Of a stretch of 50,422 bases of DNA, positions 17,031 through 24,890 are shown in pieces; the stretch's first letter is position 1; every line of letters starts with the position of its first letter. This DNA is from Candidatus Methylomirabilota bacterium (GTDB lineage: Bacteria > Methylomirabilota > Methylomirabilia > Methylomirabilales > 2-02-FULL-66-22). Where the stretch lies: positions 1-50,422 of the forward strand of contig JAPLLC010000089.1 of the NCBI GenBank assembly GCA_026387775.1, given 5' to 3'. The translations under genes were made by a program, and so were the position numbers. Under the pieces are notes generated by a model. It was not told the DNA's origin, ran no database searches, and saw nothing but the letters and a program-made list of their open reading frames with translations.

Positions 17031-18170
17031 CTAATGGATGGCAAAGGCCAGGCCCAGGCCGTAGGTGAGCGCACCGGCGATCACGGCGACCAGGGTCATC
17101 TCCAGCCCGCTGATCCACCAGGAACGCGTGGTCACCAGGCTCTTGGCGATCCCCACGCCGAAGTGGGCCAGGATGCTCAGGATTGCCGCCCAGATCACGG
17201 CGGGAGTGCCTCGCGTGAAGAAGAAGGGAATGACGGGGATGAGGCCGCCGACCGCGGTGGAGACGGTGGACGAGAGACAGGCCTTCCACGGGTTGGGAAA
17301 GGTCGTCTCGGATAACCCCAGCTCTTCCTGGACCAGAGTTTTGAGGAAGTGCTCCGGCCGCTCCCGGATCCTGGCCACCAGCGTCCGGGCCTCCTCCTCC
17401 GTGAACCCCTTGAGCTGGTAGAAGAGCTCCAACTCCTCCCGCTCCTCCTCGGGATTCTGCTCGATCTCCGCCTTCTCGCGCGCGATCTCCCCTTCATAGA
17501 CCTCGCGCTGCGACTTCGCGGCCAGGTACGCGCTGGAGCCCATGGACAGGGCGCTGGCCAGAGCCCCCGCCAGCCCCGTGACCAGGACAATCTCGCTCCC
17601 GCCGGTGTAACCCGCCATCCCCGACACGATGCCGAAGACGGCGCCGAGGCCGTCGTTCACCCCGTAGATGGCGTCGCTCATCCAGTTGACCCCGCTGACG
17701 TGTCGTTCCCTGTTCAAGATGAGGTCCAGGGCGCTGCGCGGGCTCTGTGGGCCGGCGAGGACGCGCAGGATCTTGGCGTGCTCCCGGTCGTCGGCGGATA
17801 TCTCCGTCAGGATCGCCCGGCTCTCCGCGTCCAGGCCGGAGGCCAGCGCCTCGTCGGCCGCCAGGCCGCGGCTCTCGATCGCCTCCAGCTTCCGGTAGAC
17901 GACCTCGGGACTGGCCACCTGCAGAGTGAGGCCAAGGGCAGGCTTCACGGTGGAGGCGTCCGGCACCGTCCCGCCCAGATCCCTGATCCGTCCCGCCCAC
18001 CGGCCGGCGTGCGTCTCCTCCGCCGCCACGAGCTTTCGCAGAATCTCGCGGCGCCGTGGATCCCGCTCCTGCTCGGCCAGCAACCGGTAGGTCGCCGCCG
18101 CTTCCACCTCGTGACGCCAACTCTGCTGCAGGGCCTGCAAGACGTCTCGTGTGTCCGCTGGATTCCCCAT
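17031..18170 (-). CDS. Ferritin-like/VIT1 fusion metal transporter (MbfA type)
   Basis: A 379-aa fusion. Residues ~10-150 are a rubrerythrin/ferritin-like helical domain, with metal-ligand candidates Glu and His in RHEVEAAATY, EETHAGRW and DDREHAK. Residues ~165-379 match the VIT1/CCC1 membrane family (SDAIYGVNDGLGAVFGIVSG, five or so hydrophobic helices). The MbfA family with this architecture exports iron, and perhaps manganese, across the inner membrane in alphaproteobacteria. By analogy it should limit free Fe2+/Mn2+. ATG 18170 is preceded by GGGGGAG. It is a single gene, divergent from the Mut7-C operon with ~148 bp between starts. Domain calls are firm; the metal is inferred. Confidence 0.88.
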   Translation of the reverse strand: MGNPADTRDVLQALQQSWRHEVEAAATYRLLAEQERDPRRREILRKLVAAEETHAGRWAGRIRDLGGTVPDASTVKPALGLTLQVASPEVVYRKLEAIESRGLAADEALASGLDAESRAILTEISADDREHAKILRVLAGPQSPRSALDLILNRERHVSGVNWMSDAIYGVNDGLGAVFGIVSGMAGYTGGSEIVLVTGLAGALASALSMGSSAYLAAKSQREVYEGEIAREKAEIEQNPEEEREELELFYQLKGFTEEEARTLVARIRERPEHFLKTLVQEELGLSETTFPNPWKACLSSTVSTAVGGLIPVIPFFFTRGTPAVIWAAILSILAHFGVGIAKSLVTTRSWWISGLEMTLVAVIAGALTYGLGLAFAIH

Positions 18171-18283
18171 CGCTCCCCCTCTTCCGATACCACAGCCCGC
18201 CGAGTGGTTTGTAGTATACCCTTGCAAGACCTCGCAGGCACGCGGAAGCACGCCCGCGCCCGGCCGCCCCGACCGCTGGGAAC

Positions 18284-18312
18284 TTACAAATCCCCGGGGA
18301 GTGTGCTAAAAT
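18284..18312 (+). promoter_or_regulatory. Promoter placed for a leaderless mRNA (Mut7-C/fmt operon)
   Basis: TTACAA (18284-18289), a 17-base spacer and TAAAAT (18307-18312) form a good sigma-70 promoter. The expected start point, 6-7 bases downstream, coincides with the ATG at 18319. No Shine-Dalgarno is visible before that ATG. Together these indicate a transcript with little or no 5' leader. Confidence 0.6.
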
Positions 18313-18318
18313 AAACCT

Positions 18319-18837
18319 ATGGAGCGTTGCGTGCGGTCGGGCGGCGAGCCAGGCGGACCACCGCGGTTTCTCGCCGATGCGATGCTCGGGCGGCTGGCCA
18401 CATGGCTTCGCATTCTGGGGTACGATGCCGAGTACAGTCGGGCGGAGGACGATGCCCTGCTCCGCCGGGCGCGGGACGAGGGGCGGATCCTCCTGACCCG
18501 CGACAGCGGACTCCTGCGGCGCCGCTCCGCGGGAGTCCGGAATCCTGCGGACCAGCCGCCGCCCCACCTTCTCGTTCACAGCGACCACGTGGTGGAGCAG
18601 GTGCGCCAAGTGGTGCGGAGTCTTGGCCTGGACCCCGGCGCCACTTCGGCGCGCCGCTGCGCGCGCTGCAACGCGGTCCTGAAGCCGCGGGCCAAGCCAG
18701 AGGTCGCGGGGCGAGTGCCTGAGTTTGTCTGGAGTCACCACGACGCCTTCTGGGGTTGCTCGACCTGCGGCCGAATCTACTGGGCCGGAAGCCACCGGCG
18801 CCGGATCGACGAAACCATCCGCGCCCTGATGGCCTGA
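18319..18837 (+). CDS. Mut7-C RNase-like (PIN-fold) protein with zinc ribbon
   Basis: A 172-aa protein of the Mut7-C family. The N-terminal ~90 residues are the PIN-like RNase fold (RFLADAMLGRLATWLRILGY, then an acidic EDD and ILLTRDSGLL). The C-terminal ~60 residues form a zinc ribbon with CARC and CSTCGRIYW followed by GSH. The family is named after the C-terminus of the animal mut-7 exonuclease; bacterial members are predicted ribonucleases of unknown target. It is the first gene of the block with fmt, rsmB, a PASTA protein and rpe, 33 bp before fmt. The link with initiator-tRNA formylation and rRNA methylation suggests an RNA-processing role, which is inference. Confidence 0.85.
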   Translation: MERCVRSGGEPGGPPRFLADAMLGRLATWLRILGYDAEYSRAEDDALLRRARDEGRILLTRDSGLLRRRSAGVRNPADQPPPHLLVHSDHVVEQVRQVVRSLGLDPGATSARRCARCNAVLKPRAKPEVAGRVPEFVWSHHDAFWGCSTCGRIYWAGSHRRRIDETIRALMA

Positions 18838-18870
18838 GGGCGGCCGCCACCGGACGGCAGCGACGGACCG

Positions 18871-19797
18871 ATGCGCATCATCTTCATGGGCAGCCCGACC
18901 TTCGCCGTCCCCTCGCTCACGCGACTCGCGGACGCCGGGCATACGCTCAGCCTGGTCGTCACGCAGCCCGACCGGCCGGCCGGACGCGGCCGCGACCTGC
19001 GCCCCTCGCCGGTGAAGCTGGCGGCGGAACGCCTGGCGCTCCCGCTGGCGCAACCGGAGCGGCTGAGCGACCCGGTCGTCCTGGCGACCCTCCAGGAGGC
19101 CCGGCCCGACGTCGTCGTGGTCGTGGCATTTGGACAGTTTCTGCCGCGACCGGTCCGCGAACTGCCTCCTCTCGGCTGCATCAATCTGCACGCCTCCCTC
19201 CTCCCGAAGTATCGCGGCGCCGCCCCGATCCATCGGGCGGTGATGGCGGGAGAGACGGAGACCGGCGTCACCATCATGCGCGTGGAGCGTCGAATGGACG
19301 CCGGACCCGTCCTGCTCCAGCGCGTCTGTCCGATCTTGCCGGCGGATGACGCGGGGAGCGTGCATGATCGGCTGGCCGTCCTCGGCGCCGAGGCTCTGGC
19401 CGATGCCCTGCCGATCCTGACGGATGGGCGCGCGGTCTGGACCCCGCAGGACGAGTCTCGCGCCACGCCGGCACCCAAGCTGGGCGACCAGGACTGCCAC
19501 CTGGAGATCCGAGGGGATCCGGTGGCGCTGGTGAATCACGTCCGGGGCCTCTCACCGAGCCCGGGGGCATACCTGATCCTGCTGGATGGACGGCGAATAC
19601 GAATCCTCAAGGCGGAGGCATCATCCGAGGCCGGTCCCCCCGGTGTGATCCTTCGAACGGACCAGACCGTCGTCGTCGTCGGAACGGGGATGGGGGCCGT
19701 GGCCCTGCGGGAAGTCCAACCGGAGGGGAAGCGGCGGATGACCGCCGCTGAATTCGCCCGCGGCCGGCATCTTCGCGCGGGGGTTCGCTGTGTCTAG
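18871..19797 (+). CDS. fmt: Methionyl-tRNA formyltransferase
   Basis: Formylates Met-tRNAfMet using 10-formyl-tetrahydrofolate so that translation can initiate. At 308 aa it has the family's usual size. It has the N-terminal Rossmann-like start (MRIIFMGSPTFAVPSL), the tRNA-binding loop region with RPAGRGR, the folate/catalytic segment INLHASLLPKYRGAAPI containing the catalytic Asn and His, and the conserved Asp in RRMDAGPVLL. The C-terminal OB-like domain follows residue ~205. Its stop overlaps the GTG start of rsmB. The order fmt-rsmB-PASTA-rpe is a common bacterial arrangement, here without a visible peptide deformylase. Confidence 0.96.
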   Translation: MRIIFMGSPTFAVPSLTRLADAGHTLSLVVTQPDRPAGRGRDLRPSPVKLAAERLALPLAQPERLSDPVVLATLQEARPDVVVVVAFGQFLPRPVRELPPLGCINLHASLLPKYRGAAPIHRAVMAGETETGVTIMRVERRMDAGPVLLQRVCPILPADDAGSVHDRLAVLGAEALADALPILTDGRAVWTPQDESRATPAPKLGDQDCHLEIRGDPVALVNHVRGLSPSPGAYLILLDGRRIRILKAEASSEAGPPGVILRTDQTVVVVGTGMGAVALREVQPEGKRRMTAAEFARGRHLRAGVRCV

Positions 19798-21109
19798 GAC
19801 CCCCACTGCACCCCCCGAGGGAACCGCTCTGGTCGCGGCACGGGCCAAGGCAAGAGCCCCCCGCGCCGCGTCCTTGTCGATCCTCGACCGCGCCCTGGTG
19901 ACGGAGCTGGTCTACGGGGTCTTGCGCTGGCGAGGGAAGCTCGACTGGATCCTGGCGCCGCTCCTGGATCGGCCGCTGGCGCGGCTGGATCCCGTCGTCC
20001 ACCAGCTCCTGCACCTGGGGACATACCAGCTCGCCTGTCTCACACGGATCCCGGATTTCGCGGCGGTGGACGAGACGGTGTCCCTGGCCAGGAAGATCGG
20101 CGCCGCGCGCAGCGCCGGCTACGTGAACGCGGTCCTTCGCGCCGTGGTGCGCGGGAAGGATCGCCAGCCGCCCGACTCTCTTCGGGACCCGCTCGCCTAT
20201 TGGGGCGGGGTGGGTTCTCACCCGACCTGGCTGGCGGCGCGCTGGCTCGACCGCCTCGGGTCCGCCGAGGGCGGGGAGCTGATGACGGCCAATAATCGCG
20301 TCCCGCCCCTCACGCTGGCGGCGAACCGGCTGAAGGCGGAGGGAGAGGAAGTCGGGCGACTCCTCGCAAAGGGCGGCGCCGAAGTGACCCCCGGCCGGTT
20401 CTTCCCCGATATCTTCACCCTGCGGGGGGCCGGAAGCCTCACCGACTTTCCCGGCTTCGGCGCGGGGCTGTTCTTCCCCATGGATGAGGCCGGAGCGCTC
20501 CCGGTCCTGGCGCTCGACCCCCTGCCGGGCCAGCGCGTCCTGGACGCGTGTGCCGGCGGAGGGGGGAAGAGCGCCCTCATCGCCGCAGCGGTCGGCGGGA
20601 CGGGAGAGGTCGTCGCCCTGGATCGTAGCCCGCGGGCCCTCCGCCGTCTCACCGCCGCCGCCCTGCGCTTGGGGCTTGCCACGGTGCGGCCGACGCTTTA
20701 CGATGCACGCGTCGCCGGGGAAGCCTGGGCCGGCCAATTCCCCCGGGTGCTGCTGGACGCCCCATGCAGCGGGTTGGGAACGATCCGGCGTCGGCCCGAG
20801 ATCAAGTGGCGTCGCCGGCCGAGCGACCTCGCGCAGGCGGCGGCTCTGCAGCGCGCGCTGCTCGCCGGAGTGGCGAGGGCGGTGGCCGGCGGGGGTCTCT
20901 TGGTCTACAGCACCTGCAGCCTGGAGCCCGAGGAGACGGACGAGGTGATCGGCGCGTTTCTCGACACACATCCGGACTTCGCGCTGGAAGCGCCGGGACC
21001 CACGCTCCGGCCCTTCTGCGATCCTTTGACCGAGGGGATCCTGCGCGCCTGGCCCCATCGGCACGACACGGACGGCTTCTTCGTCGCGCGTCTGCGGCGG
21101 ACGTCATGA
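19790..21109 (+). CDS. rsmB: 16S rRNA (cytosine967-C5)-methyltransferase
   Basis: Methylates C967 of 16S rRNA. The 439-aa protein has an N-terminal NusB-like helical domain (FVRxxVYGVLRWR-type motif seen as LVTELVYGVLRWRGKLDWIL) and a Rossmann methyltransferase domain. That domain has SAM motif VLDACAGGGGKS, the first catalytic cysteine in LLDAPCSGLGTIRRRPEIKW, and the nucleophile in VYSTCSLEPEET. The N-terminal helices before residue 25 look slightly reduced relative to E. coli RsmB. Translation starts at GTG 19790 inside the end of fmt and ends with an ATGA overlap into the PASTA gene, so coupling is tight. Confidence 0.94.
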   Translation: MSRTPTAPPEGTALVAARAKARAPRAASLSILDRALVTELVYGVLRWRGKLDWILAPLLDRPLARLDPVVHQLLHLGTYQLACLTRIPDFAAVDETVSLARKIGAARSAGYVNAVLRAVVRGKDRQPPDSLRDPLAYWGGVGSHPTWLAARWLDRLGSAEGGELMTANNRVPPLTLAANRLKAEGEEVGRLLAKGGAEVTPGRFFPDIFTLRGAGSLTDFPGFGAGLFFPMDEAGALPVLALDPLPGQRVLDACAGGGGKSALIAAAVGGTGEVVALDRSPRALRRLTAAALRLGLATVRPTLYDARVAGEAWAGQFPRVLLDAPCSGLGTIRRRPEIKWRRRPSDLAQAAALQRALLAGVARAVAGGGLLVYSTCSLEPEETDEVIGAFLDTHPDFALEAPGPTLRPFCDPLTEGILRAWPHRHDTDGFFVARLRRTS

Positions 21110-21855
21110 ACCCATTCCGTGAGCTCGGACCCGCTCCGACCCGGGGTTGCCTCTACCGGCTGACGCGCGGCCTCGCCATCTGTACGGGGCTGCTGGCCCT
21201 GGCCGTCCTCTCGGGGTACGTCGCCATGCTCTGGTCCATGGAAGAGGACCGCGTGGAAGTGCCCCGCGCCGTCGGTCTGGACTCGGTGGCGGCCGGGGCC
21301 CTGCTCAAGGAAACCGGCCTCGCCCCCCGTGTCGTCGCCGAGGAGTTCAGCGCGAACATCTCGAAGGGCCACGTCTCCAGCCAGCGCCCATCCCGCGGGG
21401 CACGCGTCAAGCTGGGGAGCGAGGTGCGCCTGATCCTCAGTCGGGGAACCGATCAGCTGAGCGTCCCCAACCTGGCCGACATCACCCTGCCCCAGGCGAA
21501 GCGCATCCTGGCGGAGACGGGCCTCAACCTGGGGCAGATCGCGACGATTCACTCGGACGTCCACAGCCGGGACATGGTCATCGCGCAGGACCCGCCCGTC
21601 GGCGCGGCCGCCACGCGGGGAGCGGCAGTCCGCATCTTGCAGAGCCTGGGTCCCTGGGAAGAGCTGGTCACCCTCCCCGACCTCCGCGGCCGCGAGATGG
21701 TCGTGGCTCTCAATCTCCTCAAGGAGCTCCAAGTCGAAGCCCGGATCAGCTTCCAGCAGGCGGCGTCCAAGGAAGGGCACGTGGTGGCCCAGGACCCGGC
21801 GCCCGGCGCCTCGGTCAAGGTCGGCGGACAGGTGCAGATCACCATCGGGGAGTAG
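21106..21855 (+). CDS. Membrane-anchored PASTA-repeat protein
   Basis: A 249-aa protein with a short basic cytosolic N-terminus, one transmembrane helix (about residues 22-45, GLAICTGLLALAVLSGYVAM) and three extracytoplasmic PASTA domains (about 50-112, 113-182, 183-249). Each shows the V-P-x-x-x-G/A-x-x-x-x-x-A and QxPxxGxxV-type pattern. PASTA domains elsewhere bind peptidoglycan or muropeptides and usually sit on Ser/Thr kinases or PBPs; here no catalytic domain is attached. Its ATG overlaps the rsmB stop (ATGA), and rpe follows 20 bp later. A cell-wall-sensing or wall-anchoring role is inferred from the domain type alone. Confidence 0.9.
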   Translation: MNPFRELGPAPTRGCLYRLTRGLAICTGLLALAVLSGYVAMLWSMEEDRVEVPRAVGLDSVAAGALLKETGLAPRVVAEEFSANISKGHVSSQRPSRGARVKLGSEVRLILSRGTDQLSVPNLADITLPQAKRILAETGLNLGQIATIHSDVHSRDMVIAQDPPVGAAATRGAAVRILQSLGPWEELVTLPDLRGREMVVALNLLKELQVEARISFQQAASKEGHVVAQDPAPGASVKVGGQVQITIGE

Positions 21856-21875
21856 GCTGCAGGCAAGGAGTTCTC

Positions 21876-22532
21876 ATGGTCAAGATCGCACCCTCGGTGC
21901 TCTCGGCGGATTTCGCCGCGCTGGGGGAGGAGATCGCCAAGATCGAGCCGGTGGCGGACCTCCTCCACGTGGACGTGATGGACGGCCACTTCGTCCCCAA
22001 CCTCACGATCGGGCCCGTGGTGGTCGAGGCGATCCGCAAGAGAACCCGTCTGCCCCTGGATGTCCACCTGATGATCCAGCACCCCGACCGCTTCATCGGC
22101 CCCTTCGCCAAGGCCGGGGCGGCCCACCTCACCGTCCATCCGGAGGTCTGCCCCCAACTTCAACGCACCATCCAGCAGATCCGGGAGGCGGGACTGAGGG
22201 CCGGCGTGGCGCTGAATCCCTCCACCTCGCTCCACGCGGTGGAGCACGTGCTGGACCAGGTCGATCTCATCCTCCTCATGTCGGTGAATCCCGGCTTCGG
22301 CGGGCAATCCTTTATTCCCTCCGTCCTGAAGAAGATCGTGGAGATGCGTCGCTGGCTGGATCGTCTACCCGCTCCCCCCGAGCTGGAAGTGGACGGAGGC
22401 ATCACGCTGGAGAATTGCCGCGAGGTGGCACGGGCCGGTGCCACGATCCTGGTGGCGGGTTCGGCGATCTTCGGAGAGGCCGACCCGCGCGAGGCGGTGG
22501 CCGCGATGCGACAGCGCCTGACCTGCCCCTAA
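21876..22532 (+). CDS. rpe: Ribulose-phosphate 3-epimerase
   Basis: Interconverts D-ribulose 5-phosphate and D-xylulose 5-phosphate in the pentose phosphate or Calvin pathway. A 218-aa TIM-barrel protein of standard length with all hallmarks: KIAPSVLSADF at the N-terminus, metal and catalytic residues in HVDVMDGHFVPNLTIGP, HLMI with the metal His, VNPGFGGQSF, the catalytic Asp in EVDGGI, and GSAIFG near the end. AAGGAG sits five bases before ATG 21876. It is last in the operon; its TAA directly abuts the third copy of the palindromic repeat. Confidence 0.97.
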   Translation: MVKIAPSVLSADFAALGEEIAKIEPVADLLHVDVMDGHFVPNLTIGPVVVEAIRKRTRLPLDVHLMIQHPDRFIGPFAKAGAAHLTVHPEVCPQLQRTIQQIREAGLRAGVALNPSTSLHAVEHVLDQVDLILLMSVNPGFGGQSFIPSVLKKIVEMRRWLDRLPAPPELEVDGGITLENCREVARAGATILVAGSAIFGEADPREAVAAMRQRLTCP

Positions 22533-22664
22533 CAGGCTGCTGAAAAAGGCCCATCTGCGGCGTTGGTGCGCTTGGGCACTCGCTGCGGCGTACCCAGTGT
22601 ACGCCTCACTCGGCCTTGCGCGCGCCGCCTGGCATCTGGACCTTTTTGAGCAGCCTGCGCGAAA
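22533..22664. repeat. Palindromic intergenic repeat, copy 3 (stop-codon-abutting)
   Basis: Starts with CAGGCTGCTGAAAAAGG immediately after the TAA of rpe and ends with CCTTTTTGAGCAGCCTG and the GCGAAA tail. The inner GGCGTAC/GTACGCC hairpin is kept with a third, different loop. It is about 25 bp shorter than copies 1 and 2, lacking part of the middle. In all three copies the first base after the stop codon is the first base of the element. Confidence 0.8.
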
Positions 22665-22760
22665 GCGGGTAGTTCAGCGCCCTGCTGAGCCGCCAGGCTG
22701 GACCGCGTGGGCCGGGACGATCAGCGAGACGGGGCGGGGCGGACGCAAGAAGAAACGGGG

Positions 22761-23813
22761 GTGGGCGTGCGACAGCTTCCCATTCCGCCGCACTTTCAGC
22801 CGGACGCGGTGGGGACGGTCTGGCGAGTGCCCTACCAGGAGCGGGCCGACGAGGCCGACGCCTGGGGGAGGCGCCACCGGATTCCTCCCGCCGCAGCCGA
22901 CTCTCTGCGGGTCTGTCTGGTGATCGTGGACTGTCAGAACACCTTCTGCATTCCCGGCTACGAGCTCTTCGTCGCCGGCAAGTCCGGGCTGGGGGCGGTC
23001 GAGGATAACCTCCGCCTCTGCCAGTTCATCTATCGGAACCTCGACGCCATCACCGAGATCGTCCCTACCCTGGACACGCACACCCCCGCGCAGATCTTCC
23101 ACCCCCTGTTCTGGATCAATGCCGCCGGCGAGCATCCCGGGCCGCACACGGCCATCTCCCCCGAGGACGTGGAGACAGGCCGCTGGCAGGCCAACCCGGC
23201 CGTGGCCGGCAGCCTGACCGGGGGGGACGCGGGGCGGCTGCAGCGCCATGCCGTCCACTACGTGCGGGCCTTGGCCCGGCGTGGCAAGTACCCGCTCATG
23301 GTGTGGCCCTACCACGCCATGCTTGGCGGGATCGGCCACGCGCTGGTGTCGGCCGTCGAAGAGGCCCTCTTCTTCCACGCTGTGGCGCGGAAGACGCAGC
23401 CTCGCTTCGAGATCAAGGGGTCCGACCCGCTGACCGAGCACTACTCGGTCCTGTCTCCGGAAGTCCGGGAAGGAGCCGACGGCGAGCCGCTCGCCGAGTG
23501 GGACACCGCCCGCATCCAGCACTGGCTGGGCTTCGATCGCGTGATCAGCGCGGGGCAGGCCAAGAGCCACTGCGTGGCCTGGACGATCGACGACCTGCTG
23601 ACGGAGATCCGGGCCCGCGAGCCGGCGCTGACCCGGAAGATTTATCTCCTGGAGGACTGCACGTCCCCGGTCGTGGTCCCCGGGGTGGCGGACTTCACCG
23701 CCGAGGCCGACGCCGCCTTCCAGCGGTTCGCCGCGGCGGGGATGCACGTGGTGCGCTCGGTCGATCCGATCGGGTCGTGGCCGGGGGTGGATCTTGCGCC
23801 TCGCGGGAGTTGA
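22761..23813 (+). CDS. Cysteine hydrolase of the isochorismatase/nicotinamidase superfamily
   Basis: A ~350-aa protein, longer than typical nicotinamidases (~200 aa), with extra N-terminal and internal segments. The superfamily triad is visible: Asp in VIVDCQNTF, Lys in FEIKGSDP, and Cys in [14 protein letters not shown] metal-site-like DTH occurs in PTLDTHTP. By family it cleaves an amide or ester, nicotinamide being the best-known substrate; the atypical length makes the substrate uncertain. The start is probably GTG 22761; an in-frame GTG two codons later is possible. It ends 36 bp before a QueG-like Fe-S protein on the same strand. Confidence 0.8.
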   Translation: MGVRQLPIPPHFQPDAVGTVWRVPYQERADEADAWGRRHRIPPAAADSLRVCLVIVDCQNTFCIPGYELFVAGKSGLGAVEDNLRLCQFIYRNLDAITEIVPTLDTHTPAQIFHPLFWINAAGEHPGPHTAISPEDVETGRWQANPAVAGSLTGGDAGRLQRHAVHYVRALARRGKYPLMVWPYHAMLGGIGHALVSAVEEALFFHAVARKTQPRFEIKGSDPLTEHYSVLSPEVREGADGEPLAEWDTARIQHWLGFDRVISAGQAKSHCVAWTIDDLLTEIRAREPALTRKIYLLEDCTSPVVVPGVADFTAEADAAFQRFAAAGMHVVRSVDPIGSWPGVDLAPRGS

Positions 23814-23849
23814 GGCGATGAGCTCGATGGAGAGGACAAGGGAGGCGAG

Positions 23850-24632
23850 ATGGATCTGACACAGACACTCACGGAGATGGCGAAGGGGGCCGGGGCGAGC
23901 CTGACCGGCGTGGCCCCGGTGGAGCGGTTCGCGGGCGCCCCGAGGGGACACCACCCGCAGGACCTGCTGCCGGGTGCGCAGAGCGTCTTCACGTTCGGGA
24001 TGCGCATTCTCGATCGCGTCATGGAGTGGCCGAACCTGCTCCAGGACTCCGTCTTCTACCCGCCCGAGATCCGCGTCGAGGCCTTGCGGCTCATGCTCTA
24101 CAAGAAATCCGGATACGACATCATCAACGATCAGTTGAGCGTGATTGCACTGCGGCTGGCCACACACCTGGAAGAGCTGGGACACCCCTCGCTCTTCTTC
24201 CCTACGACCAACACGGGTCTGCCCGAGCACCTGATGGGTTTCCCGGGCATCTTCTCGCAACGCCACGCCGCGGTCCGGGCGGGACTTGGCGAGTTCGGGC
24301 TCAACAACGTCGTGGTCACCGCCAGGTACGGCCCGCGGATCCGCTTCAACTCGGTCATCACCACCGCGCCGCTCTCCCCCTCGCCGCTTCTCACGGCCAA
24401 GACGTGCGACGGCATGGCTTGTCAGGAGTGCATCCACGAGTGTCCGGTGGGGGCCCTCCGCTCGCTGGCCGAGGCCGAAGAAGAGCGGCTCTGGCTGGAC
24501 CCGGCGGCGCGCACCGACTGGGCGGTCTGCCGGAAGAGCCAGGCGACCTCGGACTGCATGGGGCGGTGCATCCGGGTCTGCCCCGTCGGCAGAGCCAAAC
24601 AGGCTCCCTCTTCCGCCGGACAAATCCCTTGA
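23850..24632 (+). CDS. QueG-like 4Fe-4S protein (epoxyqueuosine reductase-related)
   Basis: A 260-aa cytosolic iron-sulfur protein. The C-terminal third holds two cysteine clusters: CDGMACQECIHECP and CRKSQATSDCMGRCIRVCP, enough for two [4Fe-4S] centres. The N-terminal part resembles the corrinoid-binding region of QueG and reductive dehalogenases in position only; no cofactor motif can be proven. True QueG is longer (~350-380 aa with a HEAT-like tail), so this is a relative rather than QueG itself. An electron-transfer or reductase role is likely, with substrate unknown. Its stop overlaps the promoter of the aromatic attenuator region. Confidence 0.75.
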   Translation: MDLTQTLTEMAKGAGASLTGVAPVERFAGAPRGHHPQDLLPGAQSVFTFGMRILDRVMEWPNLLQDSVFYPPEIRVEALRLMLYKKSGYDIINDQLSVIALRLATHLEELGHPSLFFPTTNTGLPEHLMGFPGIFSQRHAAVRAGLGEFGLNNVVVTARYGPRIRFNSVITTAPLSPSPLLTAKTCDGMACQECIHECPVGALRSLAEAEEERLWLDPAARTDWAVCRKSQATSDCMGRCIRVCPVGRAKQAPSSAGQIP

Positions 24633-24657
24633 CGGAACTCCCCTGCGATGGTACCAA
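24629..24657 (+). promoter_or_regulatory. Promoter of the aromatic-leader/DAHP synthase transcript
   Basis: TTGACG (24629-24634) overlaps the stop of the Fe-S gene. After a 17-base spacer comes TACCAA (24652-24657), giving an expected start near 24664. That is just ahead of the AGGAG (24672) of the leader-peptide ORF, so the whole attenuator lies inside the transcript. Confidence 0.5.
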
Positions 24658-24685
24658 TCGCGCCAGAGAAACAGGAGACCCACGC

Positions 24686-24772
24686 ATGTCCAACGTCTAC
24701 TCGAGCCGGTTCTGGTTTTACTTTCGCTTTCCGGGCGTCTGCCCTGGCGGCTCGCGGCGGAGGATGAGCTAG
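24686..24772 (+). CDS. Aromatic-rich leader peptide of the DAHP synthase attenuator
   Basis: A 28-codon ORF with AGGAG eight bases before its ATG. Residues 9-15 read FWFYFRF: Phe, Trp and Tyr codons in a row, with another Tyr at residue 5. It precedes an intrinsic terminator and then a DAHP synthase gene, the committed step to exactly these amino acids. This is the layout of pheL/trpL-type leaders: a ribosome stalling on the aromatic codons when charged tRNA is short changes RNA folding downstream. The peptide itself needs no function. The ORF is too short for routine gene calling, and its identity rests on composition and position. Confidence 0.8.
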   Translation: MSNVYSSRFWFYFRFPGVCPGGSRRRMS

Positions 24773-24837
24773 ACCGTACGACATCCAGAAACCAAGGGCC
24801 ACGGGGCAGGCGATGCCCCGTGGCCCTTTGTATTTTT
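24736..24837 (+). terminator. Attenuator: antiterminator/terminator pair before aroF
   Basis: Terminator arms 24795-24808 and 24814-24827 are perfectly complementary (14 bp, 5-nt loop), followed by a T-rich run (24828-24837). An alternative pairing exists: CGTCTGCCC (24736-24744, inside the leader ORF just after the aromatic codons) against GGGCAGGCG (24804-24812), nine pairs with one G-U, which would destroy the terminator stem. A ribosome stalled at residues 9-15 leaves 24736-24744 free and permits read-through; a ribosome that continues covers it, and the terminator forms. Confidence 0.8.
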
Positions 24838-24890
24838 CGAGGCCCCGGGACGCCGGCCACCCGGACCGACACACAGGACGGAGGAGACCT

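Noticed and set aside
2746-22664. The three intergenic palindromic repeats as a CRISPR array or IS element
   Set aside because: Copies are far apart, carry no spacers and no transposase; they are single palindromic units.
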